Shown: piece after piece, positions 45,275-54,190 of the stretch
Position numbering within the stretch: the stretch's first letter is position 1
Layout of the letters: every line of letters starts with the position of its first letter
Assembly (NCBI GenBank): GCA_905221605.1
Contig: CAJNDS010002241.1
Span: 188,501-252,500, forward strand
Direction: 5' to 3'
Length of the DNA stretch: 64,000 nucleotides
Origin: Symbiodinium natans
Lineage: Eukaryota; Sar; Dinophyceae; Suessiales; Symbiodiniaceae
The notes under the pieces: model-generated
Database searches by the model: none
The model's input: only the letters and a program-made list of their open reading frames with translations
Told to the model about the DNA's origin: nothing
Program-made: the position numbers and the translations under genes

Positions 45275-45450
45275 CGTCCAACATGCAGAATGAGCCCTAA
45301 CAGTCGCAGCAGTGTGCCATTAGGTGGTGCACAAGCATGAACTGCACATGAGGGTAATCTACGCGAGCCGCCGTGCTGGCGCAGGACCAAGGGCGAGGCC
45401 GTTTCATGCCGCGGGCGCAGAGCGTTGGCTATCATTGGCTACTTTATCAC

Positions 45451-45482
45451 GGGATGCTGCCGGGAAGCCCCGCTCAGCACCC
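45451..45482. other. conserved hairpin, copy 5
   Basis: Same hairpin as 43933-43964, in unit A3. Confidence 0.6.
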
Positions 45483-45505
45483 GCGTCGCCCTTTGGGCAA
45501 CGATG

Positions 45506-46033
45506 TCACGGAACACGGAACGTTCCAGACTGCAGACGCCACGGTCGGCAACCGGAAGCTGCGTCGCGTCTCCCGACATGGCATAGAGCAAGCAAGGCCT
45601 CCGAGTCCTCCATGAGCGCGTGCAGCTGGCCCAGCCGATGGGGGCCCCAGTTGAACTTGCCGTTGAGCGTGCGGTGGAAGGACCGCCGGAAGAAGTCGCT
45701 TTCTTCCAGCAAGAGTTCGCTGGACAGCTCGTAGTTCTTCAGGTGGCACGTGCTCCGGTCATGGCAGACATGCTGCAGGAGACACTGCAGTTGGCCATTG
45801 TCGAACTTGCTCAGACTCACAAGGTGGCGTGGAAGTTTCGGCTCTGGTTCAAGGCACCGCCATGCCATGAACCAGGTCAGGCTCTTCGCGGTCTGGAAAG
45901 CATCGTCGGAGTCGGGGACGACCTGAACCGGCACGTGCTGGAACGTGGTCATGACTCGAAGTACCTCGTCTACGTTCCGCAGAATCAGTCCCTGTGCCAA
46001 AAATGGCTGCAGCATCGCAGGAAAAAATAGCAT
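45506..46033 (-). CDS. 175-codon ORF, unit A3
   Basis: As in unit A1, with one Glu-to-Lys change (LSKFDNG in place of LSEFDNG). Confidence 0.5.
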   Translation of the reverse strand: MLFFPAMLQPFLAQGLILRNVDEVLRVMTTFQHVPVQVVPDSDDAFQTAKSLTWFMAWRCLEPEPKLPRHLVSLSKFDNGQLQCLLQHVCHDRSTCHLKNYELSSELLLEESDFFRRSFHRTLNGKFNWGPHRLGQLHALMEDSEALLALCHVGRRDAASGCRPWRLQSGTFRVP

Positions 46034-46293
46034 CGTCCAACATGCAGAATGAACCCTAAACCTGCTAAACCCGGAAACCCTAAACCTTAAAACGTCTTAA
46101 ACCCTAAACCCTATGGTTCAGGGCTTGGGCACCCGCACACAATAGGCAAGGCTGCCTGCTCTGTGATCTATGTGAGAACATGTGAAACAGGTTCAGAGTG
46201 CTCGCGCTGCCTTCTGCTGCACGGTGCCCAGCGTTTGCTCTTCGATGTCGTGCACCAGCTGGAGGAAGCCCTGGGCTCAACACGAAGATAATC
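46024..46293. repeat. junction segment, copy 1
   Basis: From CATCGTCCAACATGCAGAAT through telomere-like units (CCTAAACC, TAAACCCGG) and GGTTCAGGGCTTGGGCACCC to AGATAATCTGGCG. It recurs at 52921-53183, and its first 150 bp at 59496-59645. At 46293 it is cut by the palindrome-bearing repeat; at 53183 it continues into different sequence. It marks the outer end of the duplicated segment. Confidence 0.9.
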
Positions 46294-46545
46294 TGGCGCA
46301 ACACACCAAATTTGGGTAGTTTTTTGGTCCTTTACGAGAGGGGCGCTTAGCCTAAGCGCCCCTCTCGTAAAGGAGCAAAAAAGTAGCCCAACAACGCGCC
46401 TCCAGGACCTCAAAAACATAGGGGTTGGCCACCAGAGCCAGGTGGGGTTTGGCTCCAATTTGCACACACCCTAGCTGGACCCCCCGCCCCAGACCCCTGT
46501 TCTTCAACCTGACGGTTGGCAAGAGACTCGGCTAGCTCCGGCAGG
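46294..46545 (+). mobile_element. palindrome-bearing repeat, copy 3
   Basis: Same repeat as at 17290. The palindrome arms lie at about 46314-46350 and 46353-46388. Here it is not preceded by a CA microsatellite but starts directly after AATCTGGCG, exactly where the A and B junction segments diverge, as expected for an insertion or recombination breakpoint. Confidence 0.85.
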
Positions 46546-46659
46546 CCGTACAGCCTTTTGTTCACCGTTTCAGCACACGCACCTTCTGCGCTGGAATTTA
46601 CTTGTTGGCATTTGTTCGGGCCCTTGCATGCTTTGACGCCACGCGTCGCTGCCAAAGTA

Positions 46660-48645
46660 TTAAAGTTCCATCAGCGGGTGCGCAACAGCATACACTGCAC
46701 ATGAGGGCAAACCGCGCAAACCTTCGTGCTGGCGCTTGCAGACAAGGGGCTGTCGTCCTCGCGTGGCCCCGCATCCACACGCCACGCTGCACGCCTGGAA
46801 AGTTCTTCCAGCACAACTTCAAGTTTCGGCCCCCCGCCGATCTCCTTTTCCCAAAACAGGCAACTCCGAAACCCCGTTGGTTTAAGGTTCAGGGTTCCGA
46901 TCCGTCCCCAGTAACAACCAGACAGCTCGGCCAAAAATTCCCCTTGTGCACTTTGCATCGGAACAGACAAAGTGCATTACCTCCATGCTGGCAGCAGGCC
47001 GTAGAGCCTTTTGTTTACCGTTTCAGGACACGCACCTTCTGCGCTTGAATTTACTTGTTGGCATATGTTCGGGCCCTTGCATGCTTTGACGCCACACAGT
47101 CCATCGCATAATAATTATACAAAGAATGCTGAGCAAAGTAGCGCAGGCCAGGCTTCGGAAGCTGGAGGACGGTAGAGCTGTCTTCGGACGGACTGTGCTA
47201 CAGACACTTTAGTAGATGTCCGGGCCCTTACAAGAGTCCCTAGCAAAGAATGATCAGCACACTAATTCGCGCGGGCAGGTTTCCAGAAGGGGGGTTGTAC
47301 AGCTGTATTCGGAAATACTGTAGATGCTATGCGATCACAGTCTGCATCAGGTGGCTGCCCGCGCGCTTCACCAGCTAAAACGGCATGAAAGATCCGGCAT
47401 CAGCAGTCAAAACGAGTGCAACGCGAATTGTAGACCGATGTGTGCACTTCGGCACCCAAAACAGCCTCGAAGATCTGGCATCGGCAGCCAGACAAAGGAG
47501 CTGGGAAGGCAGCCCGTAGCCTTTTGTTTGCCGTTTTAGCACGCGCACCTTCTGCGCTTGAATTGACTTATATTGGCATTTGTTCGGGCCCTTGCATGCT
47601 TTGACGCCACACAGTCCCTCGTAAAATACTTACAAATAATGCTGAGCAAAGTAGCGCAGGCCAGGTTTCGGAGGCTAGAGGACGGTAGAGCTGTATTCGG
47701 ACGGACTGTGCTACAGACACTTTAGTGGATGTCCGGGCCCTTACAAGAGTCCCTCGCAAAGAGTGATCAGCGCACTACTTCGCACGGGCAGGTTTCCAGA
47801 AGGGGGGTTGTACAGCTGTATTTGGAAGGACTGTAGATGCCATGCGATCAAAGCGATCAAAGCATGCATCAGGTGGCTGCCCGTGCGCTTCACCTGCCGA
47901 AACGGCATGAAAGATCCGGCATCAGCAGTCGAAACGAGTGCAACGCGAATTGTAGACCGACGGGCGGGGGCCGCCCACGAACATCGATCGGGGGGTGGTG
48001 CCGGGAAACCCCGCTCACCACCCCCGGCTGCGCCACATGGCTGCCTGTGCGCTTCGGCACCCAAAACAGCCTCGAAGATCTGGCATCGGCAGCCAGACAA
48101 AGGAGCTGGGAATGCAGCGCTACTTATGTGCAGGGTCCGAGGGTTCAGGCAGGTCCCTCCACTGCCTGTGCGCTTCGGCACATGATACTCCACGGCACCG
48201 GATCAGCCCCCCCCCAAGGCAGTCGTCGCCCTCAGTCAGTCTCTGCGAGCCTTCTTCTCTTCGCCCTCCTGTCAGCCTCTCGCTCCAAGAAGGAGTACTT
48301 CCGGATCTCTCTGATCCTGCGCAGCGCCAGCACAACAAGGCTTCCTTTCGGGGACAATGCAGCAGCATTTTTTTTGCAGCCGGGATGCCTGTCTTGCTCG
48401 GACCAGTGACGGGATCTGGCCGCACGCTGCCTCTTCCTCCCCCACGTTTGCCGCGACCACGGCCTGCCGGGAACAAGGGGGGACTTGCTGGCGGAGCGGC
48501 AAAAAGAAAATCAAGAAAAATAACAACACAGCCGCACCTGCGCACACGGGGCTGCCGTACGGGCCTTGCAAAGGAGCTCTGTTCCGCGGCGGGGTGCTGG
48601 TTTCCAGAGCTGACACACGCCTTCTCTTCTTGGGCCCTGAACCTT
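46660..48645. repeat. 2 kb duplicated block, copy 2
   Basis: Near-identical to 19253-21262. It joins at about 48645 directly to the 3' end of transposase copy B; in copy 1 the same point joins the CCAACGCCC repeats. It holds the same internal 500 bp duplication. The minus-strand frame of the transposase C-terminal exon reads on into this block to a stop at 48511. Confidence 0.9.
47992..48024. other. conserved hairpin, variant family, copy 2
   Basis: Same as 20586-20618: GGGGTGGTG / CACCACCCC with loop AAAC. Confidence 0.65.
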
Positions 48646-51305
48646 GCTTTCCCACGGTCGCTGCATCTTCAGCTTGCCCTCCCTTGTCAGTGCCGTGTAG
48701 AGATGTTCGCACTGGCCGTGCAGGCCAAACGGCCGGCACCAATGACACACGCCGACTGCATGATGGCAGGCAGCCTTGGCACTGCTCCGCCAGAACGTCT
48801 CGTACGGGCCTCCAACCGACACCACAGACCACCGTCTCAAGAGGTGCAGGAGCGACGTCACCCACTTCAGATCGCCGGGCCTGCTGTCGGGTAGCAGCCT
48901 CCGCGCCGCCGACAGGGCCTGCTCTCGAGTCTGTGCCTCGCATAGTTCCACCAGCCATGCCGCGTAGGCCTGCATGGAGGAACGGAGGAACCCCCGGCTT
49001 CATTGCAAACACTCATGCTTGAAGAGAAAAACACCCCCCTGTGTGCGCGGCGGTCCTCGTCCACCCCTGACGGCATGGCGCTGTGCACTTTCGTTGGCTT
49101 GCCTTCGACGTAGCGGTAGAGGCTCCGCAGCATCACGTAGTGACGACTGCCACCTGCCTGCGTGGCAAGCTGTCTAGGGTTCCCTCTAGGCACACGATTT
49201 TTTTTGGTAGGGGCTGTCGGATTCATCGCCCACGGGCCTCGTGCTCCAGCACACATCCACTCTGCATGTACTCTTCTGCCGTGGTGCGTCCATCGCCTCT
49301 GAGAAGATCCCCTGCCAGCAGCGACGTGTCCCAAGCGGACGGGACGTCGAGCCATCTCTCGCTGCTATTTCGGAAAGTGGCTGCCCTGGTCAGAAGGAGT
49401 CCGTGAAGGCTTTCGAAGAAATCTGGAACCGTCATCCTCAGGGACACACACGACTTCAGCCGCGTTTTGTGCCAATTTTCTTGGCTTTGCGACCCACTCG
49501 CGTAGCCGGGCGCGCATCTGCTGTAGCACCCGCACCAGCACGCCGAGAGCACGCCCTCCTCGTCGCGCTCCACATAGTGCCGTTCCAGGGCTGTCGCCAC
49601 GTCTCCCTCGCCCGAGGTCTGCAAGTAGTCCAGCAAGCTTTGCCAAACGAGATCGAACATCCCCGGCGTGCTGAATCGAGTGAGGTGCACCACGTCCTGC
49701 ACCAGCTTCACGGTGTCCTTTGGCGCTTCATCGGAGCAGGGCCATGCAGGGGAGTCGGGGTCTCTGAGATCTATACTTACGCTCTGACTTCGTCTACGAT
49801 CGTCTACGCACTGGCCCAGCATGCGCACGCCAGCCAGCCTCCCGCACCTGGTGCTTTTCCACCACCGAGAAGATGCCCTTCCTCCAGGAGTTGATTTTTT
49901 CTGCGTCTGGCCGAGCGTTGTCCACGGGCTTCTTCCGGTTCGCTGCCACAAGGTGCGAAAAATCCGCGTTCCTGGCGCACTCCTCGCCGAAGACGGAGAC
50001 TCGAGCTTGCTCCAAGCCCACATGCAGGTCGCCGGCCAGTTGGCAGGGCTGGAGCTCCGCCTGCGGGACCAAAGTATGTTGTGGACATTGTGACAACTCG
50101 ACCTAAGTATGCGGCCTATACCGAATTTACGTTGCGACGTGCAGAGGCGCTGCATCCTGACCTGAGCGAGCTTCCGCCAGCAGCGCTGGGCGGCGTTGAA
50201 CACTGCAGTGTACGTCACGCGCGACTCGGACGCCACCAGCGCGAACAAAACCTCCTTGAAGCTGGTCGTAGATGGGCACCTCCTCGACTTGATCTGCACA
50301 CCGAAGCAAATCAATCGGAACCCATCTCGGACCAGGCTGTGGGTGCCGTCTGTCGACAGCTTGATTTGCTTCTTGTTCACAAGCTTCTCCAGAACTGCTG
50401 TGACGAGTCGAGGAACCGTGAAGATGAAGTAGAAGTCCGCATCGTACGACTCGGACAGAATCGTCAGCCGACTGTCGTCCACTAGCTCCTCAAGCTTCTG
50501 CCATAGCGGAGACGCACAGAGAGCCTCGAAGTCCGCGGGCATCCAAGCATGCTTGCTGGCCTGGCGGTACTTGCCCGGATTAGACTTCCGTAGATTGGCC
50601 ACGTACGTGCGCACCTGCGTCTCCTCGGGCAACTCGTCGACGCCCAACTTCGCACACAGATGATTCATGAGGGCCTGCGTGGCGGGCTGTGGGTCGAGGG
50701 GCCCGAAGCAAGGAACTGAGACGAATTGTCTGCAATTGAAGGTTCATGCCTATGCAGTACAGAAACTACTCTCAGCCAAGCCCTGCCCACGACAAGCTCT
50801 CTGCCTGCACTCTGTACCGTGGGTTCTTGACGAGATACTGCCGGACGATGGCCTTGCTGCGGTTCTTCAGGCCTCCGTTTCCATGCGCGGCATCCTTGAG
50901 GCCGTGGGCAGCGCCGTTGGTACGCACCCTGAACTCCCCCTTGTTGTACGTCGCTATACCTCTGAAACGACAGGTTCCCTTTTTGCAAGTCGTGCAACGA
51001 AATCGGTACGTGTACCGGCCCGGCGCTGGTGAGGACTCGTTCGCCGAAGCGGCTATTGTGATCTCTTGCCCGCGTGCCCACTGATACAACTCCGCCAGCA
51101 TGTCCTCCCGCACCCAGTCTTGCGCATCGACGCGGTAGACCTCGCGCAGCACTTCTGCAGCGTCCTTCTTGGGTCGCCCGCCTGCTGCGCGGCCACGCCC
51201 TCTGCCCCGGCGTCCTCCGCGGCCGCCTGCTTTGCCCCCACGCCCTCGTCTTGCCGGCGGCCCTCTGCCCCGGCGTCCCCCGCGGGCGTCGCCGCGGCCC
51301 GCCAT
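48511..51305 (-). CDS. MULE-type transposase, copy B, six-exon model
   Basis: Predicted exons: 50805-51305 (MAGRGDARGG, Arg/Gly-rich tail, then RFRCTTCKKGTCRFRGIATY, a Cys-containing N-terminal domain); 50162-50674 (KLSTDGTHSLVRDGFRLICF, first catalytic Asp); 49848-50060 (GDLHVGLEQARVSVFGEECA, probable second Asp); 49238-49783 (VKLVQDVVHLTRFSTPGMFD, then PGYASGSQSQENWHK with the likely catalytic Glu); 49157 to about 49075 (HYVMLRSLYRYVEGKPTKVH); and 48969 downward (ELCEAQTREQALSAARRLL and GVCHWCRPFGLHGQCEHLY, a C-x2-C-x8-C-x-H finger like SWIM). Introns 1 (130 bp, donor CAG|GCAGAG), 2 (101 bp, CAG|GTCAGG), 3 (64 bp) and 4 (donor GAG|GCCCGT) fall in phase 0. The DDE core plus terminal SWIM-like finger is the MULE plan. 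It would cut and insert element DNA in the nucleus. Intron 3 and the exon 5 donor are uncertain. Confidence 0.75.
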
Positions 51306-51576
51306 GGTGCTGCTCCGTCTAAGTTCCGCAGAACAAGTCCCTGTGCCGAAAATGCCTGAAGCAGCGCAGGAAAAGTATGGAGGGAATGGGTGGACGCACG
51401 ACATCAACACGCACGTCCCTGGAACAGTCGCAGCAGTGTGCCATTAGGTGGTGCACAAGCATGAACTGCACATGAGGGTAATCTACGCGAGCCGCCGTGC
51501 TGGCGCAGGACCAAGGGCGAGGCCGTTTCATGCCGCCGGCGCAGAGCGTTGGCTATCATTGGCTATACTTTATCAC

Positions 51577-51608
51577 GGGATGCTGCCGGGAAGCCCCGCT
51601 CAGCACCC
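51577..51608. other. conserved hairpin, copy 6
   Basis: Same hairpin as 43933-43964, in unit B1. Confidence 0.6.
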
Positions 51609-51631
51609 GCGTCGCCCTTTGGGCAACGATG

Positions 51632-52159
51632 TCACGGAACACGGAACGTTCCAGACTGCAGACGCCACGGTCGGCAACCGGAAGCTGCGTCGCGTCTCCC
51701 GACATGGCATAGAGCAAGCAAGGCCTCCGAATCCTCCATGAGCGCATGCAGCTGGCCCAGCCGATGGGGGCCCCAGTTGAACTTGCCGTTGAGCGTGCGG
51801 TGGAAGGACCGCCGGAAGAAGTCGCTTTCTTCCAGCAAGAGTTCGCTGGACAGCTCGTAGTTCTTCAGGTGGCACGTGCTCCGGTCATGGCAGACATGCT
51901 GCAGGAGACACTGCAGTTGGCCATTGTCGAACTCGCTCAGACTCACAAGGTGGCGTGGAAGTTTCGGCTCTGGTTCAAGGCACCGCCATGCCATGAACCA
52001 GGTCAGGCTCTTCGCGGTCTGGAAAGCATCGTCGGAGTCGGGGACGACCTGAACCGGCACGTGCTGGAACGTGGTCATGACTCGAAGTACCTCGTCTACG
52101 TTCCGCAGAATCAGTCCCTGTGCCAAAAATGGCTGCAGCATCGCAGGAAAAAATAGCAT
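51632..52159 (-). CDS. 175-codon ORF, unit B1
   Basis: As in unit A1 with an Ala-Cys for Ala-Arg change in the middle of the C-terminal half. The same caveats apply. Confidence 0.5.
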   Translation of the reverse strand: MLFFPAMLQPFLAQGLILRNVDEVLRVMTTFQHVPVQVVPDSDDAFQTAKSLTWFMAWRCLEPEPKLPRHLVSLSEFDNGQLQCLLQHVCHDRSTCHLKNYELSSELLLEESDFFRRSFHRTLNGKFNWGPHRLGQLHALMEDSEALLALCHVGRRDAASGCRPWRLQSGTFRVP

Positions 52160-52335
52160 CGTCCAACATGCAGAATGAGCCCTAACAGTCGCAGCAGTGT
52201 GCCATTAGGTGGTGCACAAGCATGAACTGCACATGAGGGTAATCTACGCGAGCCGCCGTGCTGGCGCAGGACCAAGGGCGAGGCCGTTTCATGCCGCGGG
52301 CGCAGAGCGTTGGCTATCATTGGCTACTTTATCAC

Positions 52336-52367
52336 GGGATGCTGCCGGGAAGCCCCGCTCAGCACCC
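52336..52367. other. conserved hairpin, copy 7
   Basis: Same hairpin as 43933-43964, in unit B2. Confidence 0.6.
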
Positions 52368-52390
52368 GCGTCGCCCTTTGGGCAACGATG

Positions 52391-52918
52391 TCACGGAACA
52401 CGGAACGTTCCAGACTGCAGACGCCACGGTCGGCAACCGGAAGCTGCGTCGCGTCTCCCGACATGGCATAGAGCAAGCAAGGCCTCCGAGTCCTCCATGA
52501 GCGCGTGCAGCTGGCCCAGCCGATGGGGGCCCCAGTTGAACTTGCCGTTGAGCGTGCGGTGGAAGGACCGCCGGAAGAAGTCGCTTTCTTCCAGCAAGAG
52601 TTCGCTGGACAGCTCGTAGTTCTTCAGGTGGCACGTGCTCCGGTCATGGCAGACATGCTGCAGGAGACACTGCAGTTGGCCATTGTCGAACTCGCTCAGA
52701 CTCACAAGGTGGCGTGGAAGTTTCGGCTCTGGTTCAAGGCACCGCCATGCCATGAACCAGGTCAGGCTCTTCGCGGTCTGGAAAGCATCGTCGGAGTCGG
52801 GGACGACCTGAACCGGCACGTGCTGGAACGTGGTCATGACTCGAAGTACCTCGTCTACGTTCCGCAGAATCAGTCCCTGTGCCAAAAATGGCTGCAGCAT
52901 CGCAGGAAAAAATAGCAT
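52391..52918 (-). CDS. 175-codon ORF, unit B2
   Basis: As in unit A3 but with the Glu of the other copies (LSEFDNG). Confidence 0.5.
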   Translation of the reverse strand: MLFFPAMLQPFLAQGLILRNVDEVLRVMTTFQHVPVQVVPDSDDAFQTAKSLTWFMAWRCLEPEPKLPRHLVSLSEFDNGQLQCLLQHVCHDRSTCHLKNYELSSELLLEESDFFRRSFHRTLNGKFNWGPHRLGQLHALMEDSEALLALCHVGRRDAASGCRPWRLQSGTFRVP

Positions 52919-52920
52919 CG

Positions 52921-53183
52921 TCCAACATGCAGAATGAACCCTAAACCTGCTAAACCCGGAAACCCTAAACCTTAAAACGTCTAAAACCCTAAACCCTATG
53001 GTTCAGGGCTTGGGCACCCGCACACAATAGGCAAGGCTGCCTGCTCTGTGATCTATGTGAGAACATGTGAAACAGGTTCAGAGTGCTCGCGCTGCCTTCT
53101 GCTGCACGGTGCCCAGCGTTTGCTCTTCGATGTCGTGCACCAGCTGGAGGAAGCCCTGGGCTCAACACGAAGATAATCTGGCG
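52921..53183. repeat. junction segment, copy 2
   Basis: Counterpart of 46024-46293. The 7.6 kb duplication ends at AATCTGGCG (53183). Confidence 0.9.
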
Positions 53184-53212
53184 AAAACAAAAGGTAGGCA
53201 ACACTCAGACCG

Positions 53213-53440
53213 GACAAGGAGTTCGTCAAAGCCCCTGTGGCCTTCTGCTAACTTCGTAGAACCTTCCCTGAGTTCGCAGGGGCATCTACTCTCCATGGCT
53301 TAGTCTTCCAGCTAACCCTTGGGCCCTTCGTGAACCTTTCCTCGGGTTCGCAGAAGTTCGTGGCACCCAGTGCTGCCCCGCTAAGTTAGTGGAATGGGTG
53401 CCTATTGCCCGTCAGACAGTTACCTGCCTCCGTGTTGCCC
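53213..53440. repeat. GTTCGCAGGGGCATCTACTC repeat, copy 1
   Basis: A block from TTCTGCTAACTTCGTAGAAC through CTCCATGGCTTAGTCTTCCA to GTGGAATGGGTGCCTATTGC. It recurs with small changes at about 55535-55680 and 56205-56395. It contains short inverted phrases (GTTCGCAG / CTGCTAACT) but no ORF. Confidence 0.8.
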
Positions 53441-53524
53441 TGAAATACTTGTGGGGGACGGGCAGGGAACGATAGCTAGTGAGGACCCCGAGAACACATG
53501 CGGTACAGCAACCGAAGAAGAAGA

Positions 53525-53655
53525 CACACCGACACACAGCTACAGAGACACACAGACACAGAGACACACAGAAACACACACGCACACATGCACGCACACA
53601 CTCACACACTCGCACACTCACACACTCACACACAGACAGACACACAGAAACACAC
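53525..53655 (+). repeat. CA-rich microsatellite
   Basis: ACACAGA and CACACT repeats lead straight into the palindrome-bearing repeat, as at 17260-17310 and 17570-17670. Confidence 0.95.
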
Positions 53656-53890
53656 CAAATTTGGGTAGTTTTTTGCTCCTTTACGAGAGGGGCGCTTAGC
53701 CTAAGCGCCCCTCTCGTAAAGGAGCAAAAGAGTAGTCCAACCAGGCGCCTCCAGGACCTCAAAAACGTAGGGGTGGGCCACCAGAGCCAGGTGGGGTTTG
53801 GCCCCAATTCGCACACACGCCAGCTGGACGCCCGCCCCGGACCCCTGTTGTTCAACCTAGCGGTTGGTAAGAGACTCGGCTAGCTTTCTA
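53656..53890 (+). mobile_element. palindrome-bearing repeat, copy 4
   Basis: Palindrome arms at 53663-53698 and 53702-53738 around GCC. It ends at CGGCTAGC and is followed again by CA repeats (53905-54105), as at 17545-17640. Confidence 0.85.
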
Positions 53891-53904
53891 CGGGCCAGCT
53901 TTCC

Positions 53905-53946
53905 CGAGAGACACACGGACACAGAGACACACAGGGACACACGGAG

Positions 53947-53977
<31 letters not shown>

Positions 53978-54000
53978 CACACACACACCACACACACACA

Positions 54001-54051
<51 letters not shown>

Positions 54052-54066
54052 ACACACACACACACA

Positions 54067-54105
<39 letters not shown>

Positions 54106-54108
54106 CTC
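53905..54108 (+). repeat. (CA)n microsatellite
   Basis: About 200 bp of CA repeats with GACA and ACC interruptions. All ORFs here are artefacts. Confidence 0.97.
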
Positions 54109-54132
54109 CCCGGACCCCTTTTGGGCAACCTC

Positions 54133-54176
54133 AGAGGCTTGTCAGCAGCTGCTTGGCGTTCTCCATGATGGAACAA
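54133..54176 (-). pseudogene. fragment of the 3' end of the 58-59 kb gene
   Basis: The minus strand encodes IMENAKQLLTSL and a TGA stop. This matches the last residues (IMENAKKLLVSL, stop) of the pseudogene ending at 58066, and similarity continues a few bases past the stop (CCTCAGAGGCTT against CCCTCAGAGGCTT). The rest of the gene is absent. Confidence 0.7.
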
Positions 54177-54190
54177 GTGCAGTCAGTGTC

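Larger units (their letters stand above)
44541..45299. repeat. 760 bp tandem unit A2
   Basis: Second unit, 759 bp. It has no counterpart in the B array, which holds only two units. Confidence 0.95.
45300..46045. repeat. 760 bp tandem unit A3
   Basis: Third unit. It ends by running into CATGCAGAATGAACCCTAAA, where the telomere-like junction segment begins in place of the next unit. It carries the CCGAGTCCTCC variant also present in the last B unit. Confidence 0.95.
51424..52184. repeat. 760 bp tandem unit B1
   Basis: Counterpart of unit A1 (offset 7,644), with one change to GCGCATGCAG near 51747. Confidence 0.95.
52185..52930. repeat. 760 bp tandem unit B2
   Basis: Last B unit, most like A3 (both carry CCGAGTCCTCC), so the unit missing from B corresponds to A2. 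Confidence 0.95.

Noticed and set aside
43780-46030. CRISPR-like array
   Set aside because: The units are 760 bp tandem repeats without short direct repeats and unique spacers.
47995-48894. 299-codon plus-strand ORF running from the 2 kb block into the transposase 3' end
   Set aside because: It is antisense to the transposase C-terminal exon, which has a recognisable Cys/His finger, and it changes character at the block junction.
53857-54176. Cys/Val-rich ORFs over the CA repeats
   Set aside because: Translation of (CA)n microsatellite.
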